This document shows positions 54,807-64,000 of a stretch of 64,000 nucleotides of DNA, in pieces. Both the position numbers and the translations under genes were made by a program. The notes beneath the pieces are model-generated. The model was not told the origin of the DNA. It did no database searches and worked only from the letters and a program-made list of their open reading frames with translations. The stretch spans positions 194,125,325-194,189,324 of the forward strand of contig NC_133536.1 in the NCBI RefSeq assembly GCF_048544455.1, given 5' to 3'. How positions within the stretch are numbered: position 1 is the stretch's first letter; each line of letters starts with the position of its first letter. Source of the DNA: Silene latifolia (taxonomy: Eukaryota; Streptophyta; Magnoliopsida; Caryophyllales; Caryophyllaceae).

Positions 54807-57800
54807 CAGGGGCGAACCCAGAGATCTAAATATGGGGTAGCGAAAAAATATACATCATAATCGTAAAAAATAAAAAATAAAAAATAAAAAATCATACCAC
54901 GAGGTAAGAAATATAAGTCATATGTTTCAAATTACAAACTTAACGCGAAAATATTAATCTAGTCGTAACCTACGAGTTCTCATATTTTGAAAATTGTTTA
55001 CGAGTTCTTCGCTAGTAACTTTACAAAATAAATCTCTCTCTATAAAGGTAACTAAATTATCATTCAGCAAATCATATCCCATGCTATTGCGAACTTTATT
55101 CTTTATATATGTCATTGCCGAAAAAGCTCTTTCCACACTTGCTGTCGCCACAGGAAGAACCAATACAAGTTTTAAGAGCAAATACACCTTTATGTGTACC
55201 AAATGTTTCTTTGTCTCAACAAGCTTCATGGAAAGATCGTTTAGACTCTCTAAATTCCAAAATCTATCATCATTTTTAACATCTTCAACAAAGTTTCCAA
55301 GTTCATATTCAAAGTGTAGCAAATCAGCACTTGAAAATTCACACGGATAGAAGGTAGCAAGTTGAAGCAAATGACGGATATTAAATGAAGAAAATCGATC
55401 TCTAGGATTGAAGCAAGAAATATAAGTAAGTAAATCTTTGCTTCTCTCGCTAAATCGATCATCAATTTCACTCCATATTTGATCAATCAAGCTCAAAAAC
55501 ACTTCGATTCTAAAATGAGTAAGATTATCCACTTCTTTCTTTCCACGCCTGCGTCTCCCCGGAACCACATACATATCACTCATGACAGGAACACAAATTT
55601 CATTCTTTTGACAAAATAACGTCACCTTTTCCATGTGAGCAGTCCACCCATCTTCTCTAATCTTTTGTAAATTCTTTTGTGTCACATCAACAAGAGACAC
55701 AACATTCACGATATCTTGATCTTTCTTTTGTAAAGCTTTGTTCAATGCATTAGTAATCCCAAAAATAGTAATCATCAATTGTCCAATAAAAACATAATCA
55801 AATGTTCGCATGGTAAATGCAGACTCTCCACCTTTACTAACTCACTTCCATCACAAAATTCACCAATCGCATCAAGAACTTTAAGAATGGCAGGAAATAT
55901 ATCAAACACGTGCAAAATGGTTTTAAAGTGAGATCCCCAACGAGTATCACCGGGCCTACTTAAACCTTTCTCTTGATTTAAGCCAGTTCCAGATTCAAGT
56001 TCACCAGCCTGTAATGCTTTTAAAACATTTTCAGCTTGTATTTCTCAGAGAATATCTTTACGTTTACACGAACTCCCAATCACATTAAGTAAAATGCCGA
56101 GTGAATCAAGAAGGACACTACAATCAGCATTTTTCTTAGCCACCGCAATAAGTGCTAGCTGGAGTTGATGAGAAAAACAATGAACATAATAAGGAGAAGG
56201 AGTCTCCTCCATGATTAAGGTTTTAAGACCATTGATTGAACCTCTCATATTACTAGCACCATCATAACCCTGACCTCTAACACTAGAAAAAGTAAGAGAG
56301 TTTGCATGTAACACCTTTTCAATTGCAGCTTTAAGGGTTACAGAAGTAGTATTACCCACATGTACAACACCCAAAAGTCTTTCTTTTACCGCCCCTGTTT
56401 TAGCAACATACCGCAAACAAAGAGCCATTTGTTCTTTATCAGATATATCAGCTGACTCATCGGCAAGAATACCAAAAAACCCACCATCTAATTCTTCTAT
56501 AAGCTTTTTGGTGGTCTCATTTGCGAAGACATTAACAATTTGTTTTTGGATTTTAGATGAGGCGAGAGTAAAATTTCCAGGTACTTTTTTTATCAAAAAG
56601 AGCTCTAGCCACATTACTGTCACGTTTTGCAAATACTTTCCTAAGCTCTAGATAATTACCTTGGTTCAAGGATTCATCACTTTCATCATGACCACGAGAT
56701 GCCAACCCTTGTAAAGTAATAAACCGTAATGCATCCATTGAAGCATCCAATCGAATACAATAATCATTTTTAGCTTCTTTGGTATAATTTTCAAAGCAAC
56801 ACGCAATTGAAGATTTTTGTTTATTAAAAACATCAAAATTCCTCATGGCATTATTGTGAGCACTCATATGGTTACCGACATGCTTAGTGAATGCATCTGT
56901 TTTACTCCAGATCCTGAACCCCACGTTCACAAAAGCCTCACCACCCGATACGCAATCACTCTTGAATAAATAACAAACAAAACAAAATGCTGCATCCTTT
57001 TCTTTACTATAGTCCAACCAAGGCTTAAACTTATCAAACCACGCAACAACAAAGTTACGTTTTGTCTTTGGAAATTTGTGATCACGAGGTTGGCATGGTC
57101 CTCTTCGAACATACTCTCTTCTTATTATATCACGGTCATTTATGTGAAAATCTGTTAACTTTCTCCTCAACCCAGGATCGTGTGGAAGAGAAATAACATC
57201 AAAATCAGTTAACATATCTAAAATTGGCTCTTTAAAAGGATTTGAACTAGTACCCATTTCAGTTTCGCCATCGTGGGGCTCTTCAACTTCGGTTTCACGT
57301 TCGTCTAATGGACTTGAACTTTGGTGATTTTGTGCTTCATCAATACAATGTCTTTTCGGGAAAAAATTCGTAATAGGTGTCGTTATAGTTCTCTTCATTC
57401 TGAAAATTTAATCATAAATTATTCAAGCAACCAAATACTATAGTATATAGGAACATTATATACTAATGTTTAAGTGTTAAAGTATATATCCAAACTTAAA
57501 AAAGAAGAAAAAAAAAATTATCGTCCCAGCTCCCAACTCCCTCTGACTCCCTTTGTTGCCTTTAATTCCCAATAAAAGACTTTGCTTGAATTGCTTCTAC
57601 ACACTACACGCACACCTACAAAGCTTTAGTTTTTTATCTTCTTCATCAATTTAGTTCACTCTTATCTCTCTTATTTAATTAAGATCTCAATTTATTCAAT
57701 AATTTCAATTCACTATTCCGTCTTTCTCGATCTATTTTGCTATTAAACTCACCAAACTATTTCCCAAATTACCGATTAAATATTAATCATCCATCATAAT

Positions 57801-58336
57801 TTACAAATTGGATCTAATTCATCATCCAAGAGTTCAATTACGGAGTATAAGAAATTATCACATTCATGATTCATCAATATCAATCAATAATTTTAATATT
57901 ACTACTCAAATCACAAGATTATTAGCTTAAAAGAGTTTATGATTACCTTATAGAAAGGGAATAAGCTCAGGATCGATTGACAGTCCTTAATGGCAGAATA
58001 CCAGTTTCCCAAATTATCGATTTGACGGCGCGATTCGAGAAGGACGCTGAAAAAGATCCGGCAAGTACACAATTAGCATTTTTCTTTTTTTTTGTGAGAA
58101 CAACCCAGTACGTTTTTATAGGAATTAGGATTTGGAATTTTTTTCTATATGATTTAGTTTATTTAGGAAACACCTATTTTTTAGGGGATTAACTTCCATA
58201 TTAATAAGTTATTGTATAATTAAATCATAGAGTATATTATATTTAATGGGATAGCAAAACTTAATTTTCTCAAAAAAAAAAATTGTTGAATGGGGTAGCA
58301 GCTGCTACCCCCTGCTACTGCGTAGGTTCGCCACCG
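54807..58336 (-). mobile_element. hAT DNA transposon (ZMYM1-like transposase)
   Basis: 3530 bp. Left end CAGGGGCGAACCC and right end ...GGTTCGCCACCG form imperfect terminal inverted repeats. The perfect 8-bp duplication cctgataa (54799-54806, 58337-58344) is typical of hAT, and pararetrovirus copy A keeps the empty site. The transposase gene lies on the minus strand. The region 57399-58336 is its AT-rich 5' flank with no ORF of its own. Confidence 0.93.
54954..57398 (-). pseudogene. hAT transposase, zinc finger MYM type 1-like, broken
   Basis: ATG at 57398 (MKRTITTPITNFFPKRHC). An acidic N-terminus is followed by a TTF-type zinc-finger region (RNFVVAWFDKFKPWLDYS, AAFCFVCYLF) and a DUF4371-like body (FGILADESADISDKEQ; GQGYDGASNMRGSINGL; VHCFSHQLQLALIAV). 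The C-terminal hAT dimerisation region reads LPVATASVERAFSAMTYIKN. Candidate catalytic acidic residues are the D of DESADIS, the D of GYDGASN and the E of SVERAF. Breaks: a T-run frameshift near 56582-56600, TGA 56045-56047 and a shift near 55828. Length (about 810 codons) is normal for the family. One stop and two shifts suggest inactivation was not long ago. Confidence 0.88.
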
Positions 58337-58795
58337 CCTGATAATACCCAAAAAGAGAATGCGGTTTATACACTTGTGGTTAATATAGTTGAACATTTTA
58401 CAGGAAGATATTCTTATAACAATGAAAATATTAGAACTCTATTACAGAATCTAAGATGCAAAACTCTTACTGATTTTAGATGGTATAAAGATACTTTTCT
58501 CAGTAGGGTAATGGAACTTCCTGAAGCATCTAGTGAACATTGGAAATCTAAATTTATTGATGGATTACCTTATTTATTTGCTGAAAGGGTTAGAAATAAC
58601 CTTATGAATGGTTATACTTCTATTCCTTATGATAATTATACTTATGGTAGTTTAATAGGAACTTGTATTCAGGAAGGTTTAAATCTTTGTAATGAACTTA
58701 AATTGAGTCAACAATTAAAGAGACAAAATTTGCTTGAGAAGAACCAATTAGGTGAATTCTGTAATCAATTTGGTATGGATGTACCAATATTCTAA

Positions 58796-59756
58796 AAAGA
58801 AAAGAAATAAACAAAATTCCAGTTGAAATTCCAATGAGAATCCTTTTTATAAAAGAAAAAAGAAAAGATATTCACAAGAAAAATGAAATAAAAAAGCTGA
58901 AAGGAAAGCTTTTAGAAAGTCGAGTAAGAAGACTCAGAAATATGAGAAGCCAATTATATGTTATAAATGTAATAAAATTGGTCACATAGCAAAGAATTGC
59001 TGGACTAAGAAAAAAATTTACAGTCTTGATATAGACGATAGTATTAAAGATAAGTTGTATAAAATGTTTTGAGTAACAGACAATGAACTTGAAAGTTCTA
59101 GCTCAAGCTCTAGTAATGAAGTAAAAATAATGGATAATGATTCATATTTATCCGACTCTTCTAAATCTTCAAGTTCAGAATGTGAACTTTGTTCTAGGAA
59201 TAAACCCTGCATAAAAGAAGAAAATGAGTTTTATACTTTAATATCTCAGTTTGAAGATAATCAGATTAATGTTTTAGAATCCCATCAATGGGTTAAAATG
59301 CTTCAACGTATTAAAGATCCAGAGATAAGGTCAAAGATTATAGATACGTTAAGTGAAGAACCTAGTAGTTCAAATAATCAAGTTTCTTTTTCAAGAAACC
59401 AAGAGAATAGTGAACCTTATACTATGAATGAAGTTTATAAATTATTAAAACAACGGAAAACTAGTCTCCAACCTACATCTCTCAAAGATGTTCTTATAGA
59501 AATGGAAAATCTAAAAACAGAGATTAAAGATCTTAGTGAACAAGCAAAACAACAAGATATAAGAATATCTAATCTTGAAATGTTACAGGTTTTGGACCAT
59601 AATAAAGAATTGAATAATAATCCAGAAAATCAGTTAGAAAACAAAGGGGAATTTAATAATTTTGATCCTAAGAATACATCAGAAGAACAAATAATTTATG
59701 TAGAAAATAGGAAAGAATTTGTGCAGACCATAGAATCGGTCATAAGCCAAAAATGA
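58796..59756 (+). pseudogene. Pararetrovirus basic tail, zinc finger and linker (copy B)
   Basis: Equivalent to 47648-48610. The K/R-rich tail, the same zinc finger (about 58961-59002) and the serine/acid and coiled-coil linker (59130-59753) are kept. Stops in the tail (58886 region) and at 59071 (tga) break the frame. The linker ends at TGA 59754-59756, the same stop as in copy A, and has one codon more than copy A near 59503. Confidence 0.7.
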
Positions 59757-61493
59757 TATATAAAAGTTAATTTAAAAATTAATACTTATTTTAAGAATGA
59801 TTTAATTGCTCTGGTGGACAGTGGCGCTGATTTAAATGTTATCCAAGAAGGGTTAATACCTACTACATATTTCCAAAAGACTTCCCATACTCTTTCGCAT
59901 GCAGGAGGAGAAAAGCTTAATATTGAATTCAAAATTCCTAAGGCTTATATTTGTGTAGCTAATAAATGTATTCCCTCATCTTTTTTACTAGTTAAAGATA
60001 AGTTAACTACTCCAATTATACTTGGAACTCCTTTTCTTAATCATCTTTATCCCATAACTCATGTTGATAAAGAGAAAATTATTGCTACTTATAAGAAAGA
60101 ACCAATTACTTTCAAATTTGTTACAAAACCTATTACAAAGATTTTACACCATGTTTATGACCATCTGATAAATAAAGAAAAGCAATTGAATTTTTTAAAA
60201 CAAGAAGCTACAATATTAACCCTTAATGAAAAATTACAGAATCCTAAATTACAAAATAAAATTACTCTTTTGAGTAATAATTTTGCTACTACAATATGTG
60301 GTGATCATCTCTCTGCATTTTGGGATAGGAAAAAACATGTTGTAACTCTTCCTTATGAAGAAAGCTTTGATGAAAGGAATATTCCGACCAAAGCAAGACT
60401 CTGTCAAATGAACTCTGAATATTTAGCTTTATGTCAAAAAGAAATAGCTTCTTTATTAGAGAAAAAATTAATTACCGCTTCTAAATCACCATGGTCATGT
60501 ACTGCTTTTTATGTTAATAAACATACTGAGCAAGAAAGAGGAGTCCCTAGACTTGTTATTAATTATAAACCTTTAAATAAGGTATTAAAAAATATTTATT
60601 AGATAGATTATATGAATCTGTTATATTCTCCAAGTTTGATTTAAAATCTGGATATTGGCAAATACAAATTCATCCTAGTGACAGATATAAAACAGCTTTT
60701 AATGTTCCTTTTGGATAATATGAATGGAATGTTATGCCATTTGGGTTAAAAAATGCCCCCTCTGAATTTCAAAAGATTATGAATGAAATTTTTAATGACT
60801 ATACTGACTTTATTATTGTCTATATTGATGATATTTTTGTATTTTCTAAAACTATTGAAATGCATTTTAAGCATTTAGATATTTTCCAAAAAATTATTAT
60901 CAGAAATGGGTTAGTAATTTCTAAACCAAAAATGATGCCTTTTCAGACTAAAGTCAGATTTCTTGGTCACAATGTAGAAAAAGGAATTATTATTCCTATT
61001 AATAGAAGTATTGAATTTGGTTCAAAATTTCCTGATGAGATAACCAATAAAACTCATTTACAAAGATTTTTAGGAAGTCTTAATTATATTTCTCCTTACT
61101 ATAAGAATATTGCCGAAGATACAGCTATTTTGTATGATAGATTAAAAAAGAATGCAACCCCTTGGACAGATGATCATACTAAAGCTGTTCAAAAGATTAA
61201 AGCTAAGATTATATCTTTGCCTTGTTTATCTTTAGCAAATCCCCATTGGGAGAAAATTGTAGAAACTGATGCCTCTGAAAAAGGCTATGGCGGAATATTA
61301 AAACAAGTTGACCCTACTAATAAGCAAGAATTACTTATCAGATTTTACTCGGGAAAATGGAATAAAGCCCAGTGTAATTATGCTACTATAGCTAAGGAAG
61401 TTTTAGCTATTGTTAAATGTGTTTTAAAATTTCAAGATGACTTATACAATAAACCTTTTATTATCAAAACTGATTGCAAAACAGCAAAATATA
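59757..61493 (+). pseudogene. pol: Pararetrovirus protease, RT and partial RNase H (copy B)
   Basis: Protease (DSGAD near 59816; IILGTPFL) and the front of RT are open together from 59814 to 60600, a longer run than in copy A. A deletion/frameshift near 60590 and TAA 60716-60718 interrupt RT. The catalytic YIDDIFVFS (near 60822) and RNase H up to ETDASEKGYGG and DCKTAKYM follow, where the LTR element at 61494 cuts the gene. The missing 3' part would lie beyond the window. Confidence 0.87.
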
Positions 61494-62779
61494 TGTAACA
61501 CCCCCATATATAGAGGAGCCTTAACTAGGCCTTCCTTAGCATATAAAGGCGCTACCATCTCGGTTGCCCGAGGATAGTAATAATCAAGTGTCGATAAAAG
61601 AACGATTAAATTACTTTACAAGTCATCTATCCAACTAACGATACAAAAGATACAACTCCAAGTCTACTAGCTACAATTATTAAATCTCGTGGCGACTCAT
61701 CCCTGCCCGGACTCCAGCTAGCAACCACATCAACACCTACTAAGACGGACTGCTCACCATAAGGGATCACGGCAGACACATAAACAAACAAGACAACCAC
61801 ACAAGGTCAGTACTGAGATAAGACATAACCAAGTTACAAACATCTACCAAAACAACACAAGACAATCAGTCACAATCAGGCACTCCGCTCCATCTCCATC
61901 TCCGACTATCCACTGGACCAGCCCTGCCAGTGGGGGACCGCAACCGTTCCCACCTAAGCCCCGCTCATCATACCGAGCGATAACCCTGTCCCATTAATGT
62001 GCACATCCCCTTCCGTGGTGGGTTCCACGAAGGGCGAAACTAGGGCGTGAAGCCACTCCCGCAAGTGACTCCACTCAGCCGAGAACGCATCTCGAGAACC
62101 ACAGACAAACAATCACAACCACAATCACAACATCGTCTGAATCAACCAATTATACTAATTACAGCACAACAACAACGATTCAACGATCGACGCACTAGAC
62201 TATCTACAGAAACTGAGTAGGCGAACCTACCTTTAAGCAACCGCAACCAATCCATGCCGACAGACAACATGTCCAGCGACCAAGCCACGCCTATAACCAC
62301 AATACAATTATCTATTACTAACAAGCAAACCCTAACTAAAAGAACATGGACACGGATGATGATTATGACATACCTATTAGGGAGAAACTCAGCAAAAGAC
62401 CGCTACCCGACACCAGAGACGTTCCCCTAAGGCACAAGGATCTTCCAAAAGGCTTCCATGGAGGTTTTGAGGTGAAGGGGAGGGAAAGAGGTGACTGAAG
62501 GATAGAAGGAAAGTGGCGGAAGTGATTTGTGGATTTAACAAAACGCGATATAAAACCCTCGCTGAAAACCAGGTACTCGATCGAGTACCCAACATACTCG
62601 ATCGAGTGGCCCCCTACTCGATCGAGTAACCTAGCTACTCGATCAAGTAGCCTCTACTCTATCGAGTACCACTCTTAACACGCAGCCCAAGATGGTTTTG
62701 GCACACTTTTCTAAGACTACTCCCGCTCCCATGGTCAGTCAACGCTGGTCAAAGGGTCCCTAAAAGGGCGGGTATTACA
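61494..62779 (-). repeat. 3' LTR of the terminal element
   Basis: 1286 bp with no gene. It contains the 'catctcggttgcccgagg' segment also found in the 15322/44116 family (61555-61572) and five ACTCGATCGAGT-type palindromes at 62573-62669, with a TATA-like gatataaaaccc at 62547-62558. Confidence 0.82.
62573..62669. repeat. Palindrome array, TACTCGATCGAGTA type (LTR)
   Basis: Five copies spaced about 20-21 bp: tactcgatcgagta, tactcgatcgagtg (twice close to it), tactcgatcaagta and tactctatcgagta. Each is a 14-bp near-perfect palindrome, about one helical double-turn apart. Function unknown; the regular spacing suggests phased protein binding. Confidence 0.75.
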
Positions 62780-63784
62780 GTCTTCGCCCCTTAAAAGAAC
62801 TTCGTCCCCGAAGTTCAACTCACCTATCTCCCGCTCACGGCACGAGAACAACACGACCTCACCATTCTTTCCGCTCAAACCATAACTCCTTGGAAATACC
62901 ATCCCCCCCCCATGTCATCATCATCACCGTCCACATTTATACCTATCGATTCTTACTACTGTCATGCAAGCGTTATCACCGTCAACCGTTATACTATATA
63001 TATATATATATAAAACATCAAACTCGCAATGCGAATCACCACCCACGATCACCCAACATACTGTAACAACTATCAAACTATCAATCTAGAACATGTCTCA
63101 TATCAACTTTCATGTGGTGCAACTAATGCCACCATGTTACTCGGCAACGTGATTCAAATACGATTCATCGCACTATAACTATTTCTTCATGACCGTCTCT
63201 TGAAACATACAACAACATTCACTTTAAAGAACTAAAGTAATCCGTTATACTTCAGAAATTTTTGTAATTAAAGCAAAACATAATACCAACAACATTATAA
63301 ACAAGCAAAACATTATTCAAAAACAGCCTTTTTATTTCGCGACATTACTCTTCCCCTCTAAAAAGGAACTTCGTCCCCGAAGTTCACCACCCAATTTCAA
63401 CGCATATTACTTATTATCTGATTCATGACATGGGTTAAAACATATTATTTATTGTAGACATTACTCGCTAAGCATAAACTCGTTAAATTATAAATCATAC
63501 ATAACTCTCCGGGACAACTAGGCGCCAACGATAAAGCACGTTAACATGGTATGCACAAATGTATGAGAAGATGTAATTCCGGTAATGAGGTAAGAACAAG
63601 GCGGATGCACATTTAAGCAAAATAATCTATCACCGGTTCATTAGCTGATATAAATATGCATAGAGAACTCAAGCACGACTTCCAACATAGAGAATTAACG
63701 GTTCAACGATGTTACTAAGCACTAACAACCACGTTAAATATGAAACTTGCAATTATAAAACAATTGAACATTTTTAATTTTCGA
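62780..63784 (-). other. Internal region with two PPT-hairpin modules
   Basis: No gene seen. Stem-loops GAACTTCG-TCCC-CGAAGTTC occur at 62797-62816 and 63366-63385, each just after a pyrimidine-rich stretch (tcttcgccccttaaaa and tcttcccctctaaaaa). A (TA)n tract lies near 62994-63014 and a C-run near 62904-62911. Confidence 0.7.
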
Positions 63785-63803
63785 AAACCTCCTGTAACAG
63801 TGC

Positions 63804-63954
63804 TACTCGATCGAGTATGTAGCGATACTCGATCGAGTGCCATGCTACTCGATCGAGTGTCTTGGCTACTCGATCGAGTAGCCTACAGGTCAGAATGCTT
63901 TTCATCCCGTCTTCTTGCAGCTACTCGATAGAGTACGGGGTACTCTATCGAGTA
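63804..63954. repeat. Palindrome array, TACTCGATCGAGTA type (internal)
   Basis: Six palindromes: four tactcgatcgagt copies (63804-63883) and tactcgatagagta/tactctatcgagta (63922-63954). A TATA-like ccttataaaacc follows at 63970-63981. This is the second array in the same element, so the motif occurs in both LTR and internal DNA. Confidence 0.72.
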
Positions 63955-64000
63955 CCTACAGGCCAAGTTCCTTATAAAACCTGTCATAAACTAACACATA

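Larger units (their letters stand above)
54398..58795 (+). pseudogene. Pararetrovirus coat protein (copy B), split by a hAT element
   Basis: The N-terminal part reads from about 54398 through MDKGWADKPTQ (54457) and KGWWDN to MPDN at 54806. The hAT element occupies 54807-58336, and the coding sense resumes after the 8-bp duplication at 58345 to the stop at 58793-58795 (FCNQFGMDVPIF). The core is better kept than in copy A on both sides of the insertion, but the basic tail and zinc finger are in another frame after 58795. An upstream 56-codon frame (54215-54382) in a different phase probably belonged to the same protein region. Confidence 0.8.
46349..61493 (+). mobile_element. Endogenous pararetrovirus (Caulimoviridae-like), tandem head-to-tail
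   Basis: The sequence from 46349 recurs from 53951, a period of 7602 bp, which is the size of a caulimovirid genome. Copy A is a full, circularly permuted unit; copy B continues to 61493 with a 3.5-kb hAT insertion, giving about 1.5 genome equivalents. Order from the Met-tRNA primer site (52506): movement protein, small coiled-coil ORF, coat protein with zinc finger, protease-RT-RNase H, RG-rich segment, terminal ORF, then a promoter region. No integrase is seen, as usual for this family. Every coding region carries stops or shifts. The genus cannot be assigned from order alone. The right end is cut by the LTR element at 61494. Confidence 0.92.
61494..64000 (-). mobile_element. TGTAACACCC-type LTR element with ACTCGATCGAGT palindromes (partial)
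   Basis: LTR 61494-62779 (TGTAACACCCCC...GGGTATTACA). Next to it is a minus-strand polypurine tract (aaggggcgaagac, 62780-62792), so this is the 3' LTR of a minus-strand element whose 5' part lies beyond the window. The candidate duplication before it is atata (61489-61493). The visible internal part (62780-64000) has no credible coding sequence. It is related in style to the elements at 11594 and 44116 (same terminal bases, same PPT-hairpin module). Confidence 0.82.

Noticed and set aside
46349-61493. An intact, expressible virus
   Set aside because: Every coding region carries stops, shifts or an insertion, and copy B is cut at RNase H.
62573-63954. CRISPR-like array from regularly spaced palindromes
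   Set aside because: Spacing is too short, units are palindromic, spacers are not distinct and the DNA is plant nuclear.

Overview
This window is plant nuclear DNA made almost entirely of nested transposable elements plus an integrated plant pararetrovirus. I see no intact host gene, no tRNA gene, no functional rRNA gene and no bacterial-type feature. The plant origin is shown by several things: Athila-type LTR retrotransposons primed by tRNA-Asp; a CACTA (En/Spm) transposon encoding a TNP2-like transposase and a Ulp1-like protease; an LTR carrying a 5S-rRNA-like segment, as in Cassandra; a plant LINE with a zf-RVT domain; and a caulimovirid-like endogenous virus. A eudicot is likely; I cannot name the species from sequence alone.

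Layout. (1) 1-503, 11548-11588 and 15143-15321 are three pieces of one old Ty3/gypsy gag on the + strand. It is split by a gag+protease Athila-type element without RT or integrase (504-11542, TSD ggcat) and by a short non-coding LTR element (11594-15137, TSD caagt). (2) At 15322 a third LTR family begins (TGTAACAC...); a related copy starts at 44116. The left copy is opened by an 18.5-kb CACTA element (16586-35077, TSD cta), and the right copy keeps the empty site at 45396-45398. (3) The CACTA element carries a small unknown gene, a TNP2 transposase gene and a TNPA/Ulp1-type gene, all broken. The third gene contains a hAT-type MITE (24839-25272) and a Cassandra-like solo LTR (25762-33528), which itself contains a second Athila-type element (25950-33363). 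(4) 35206-43035 is a third tRNA-Asp-primed element, a degenerate relative of the second, interrupted by a LINE (37023-40668). (5) 46349-61493 is a head-to-tail pararetrovirus array, about one and a half genomes with a 7602-bp period. It begins beside an (ATT)n microsatellite, and its second copy is split by a hAT transposon (54807-58336). (6) From 61494 to the window end lies another TGTAACACCC-type LTR element that cuts the viral RNase H region.

Order of events. Target-site duplications were found for most insertions, and two have an empty site in a sister copy, so much of the nesting order can be read directly. The Ty3 relic is the oldest layer in its part of the window; the Athila elements and the hAT element are late. 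The first Athila element's LTRs differ by only about 2 percent by eye.

Most interesting signals: (a) a possible second promoter inside the first Athila element, where the motif array found upstream of the LTR TATA box recurs beside a TATA box ahead of the env-position ORF; (b) a stem-loop of fixed position next to the polypurine tract in three TGTAAC-type LTR families, with different stem sequences that keep pairing; (c) a CGGTT-type motif array in front of each of the three CACTA genes; (d) the tandem pararetrovirus, with a stop codon shared by both copies.
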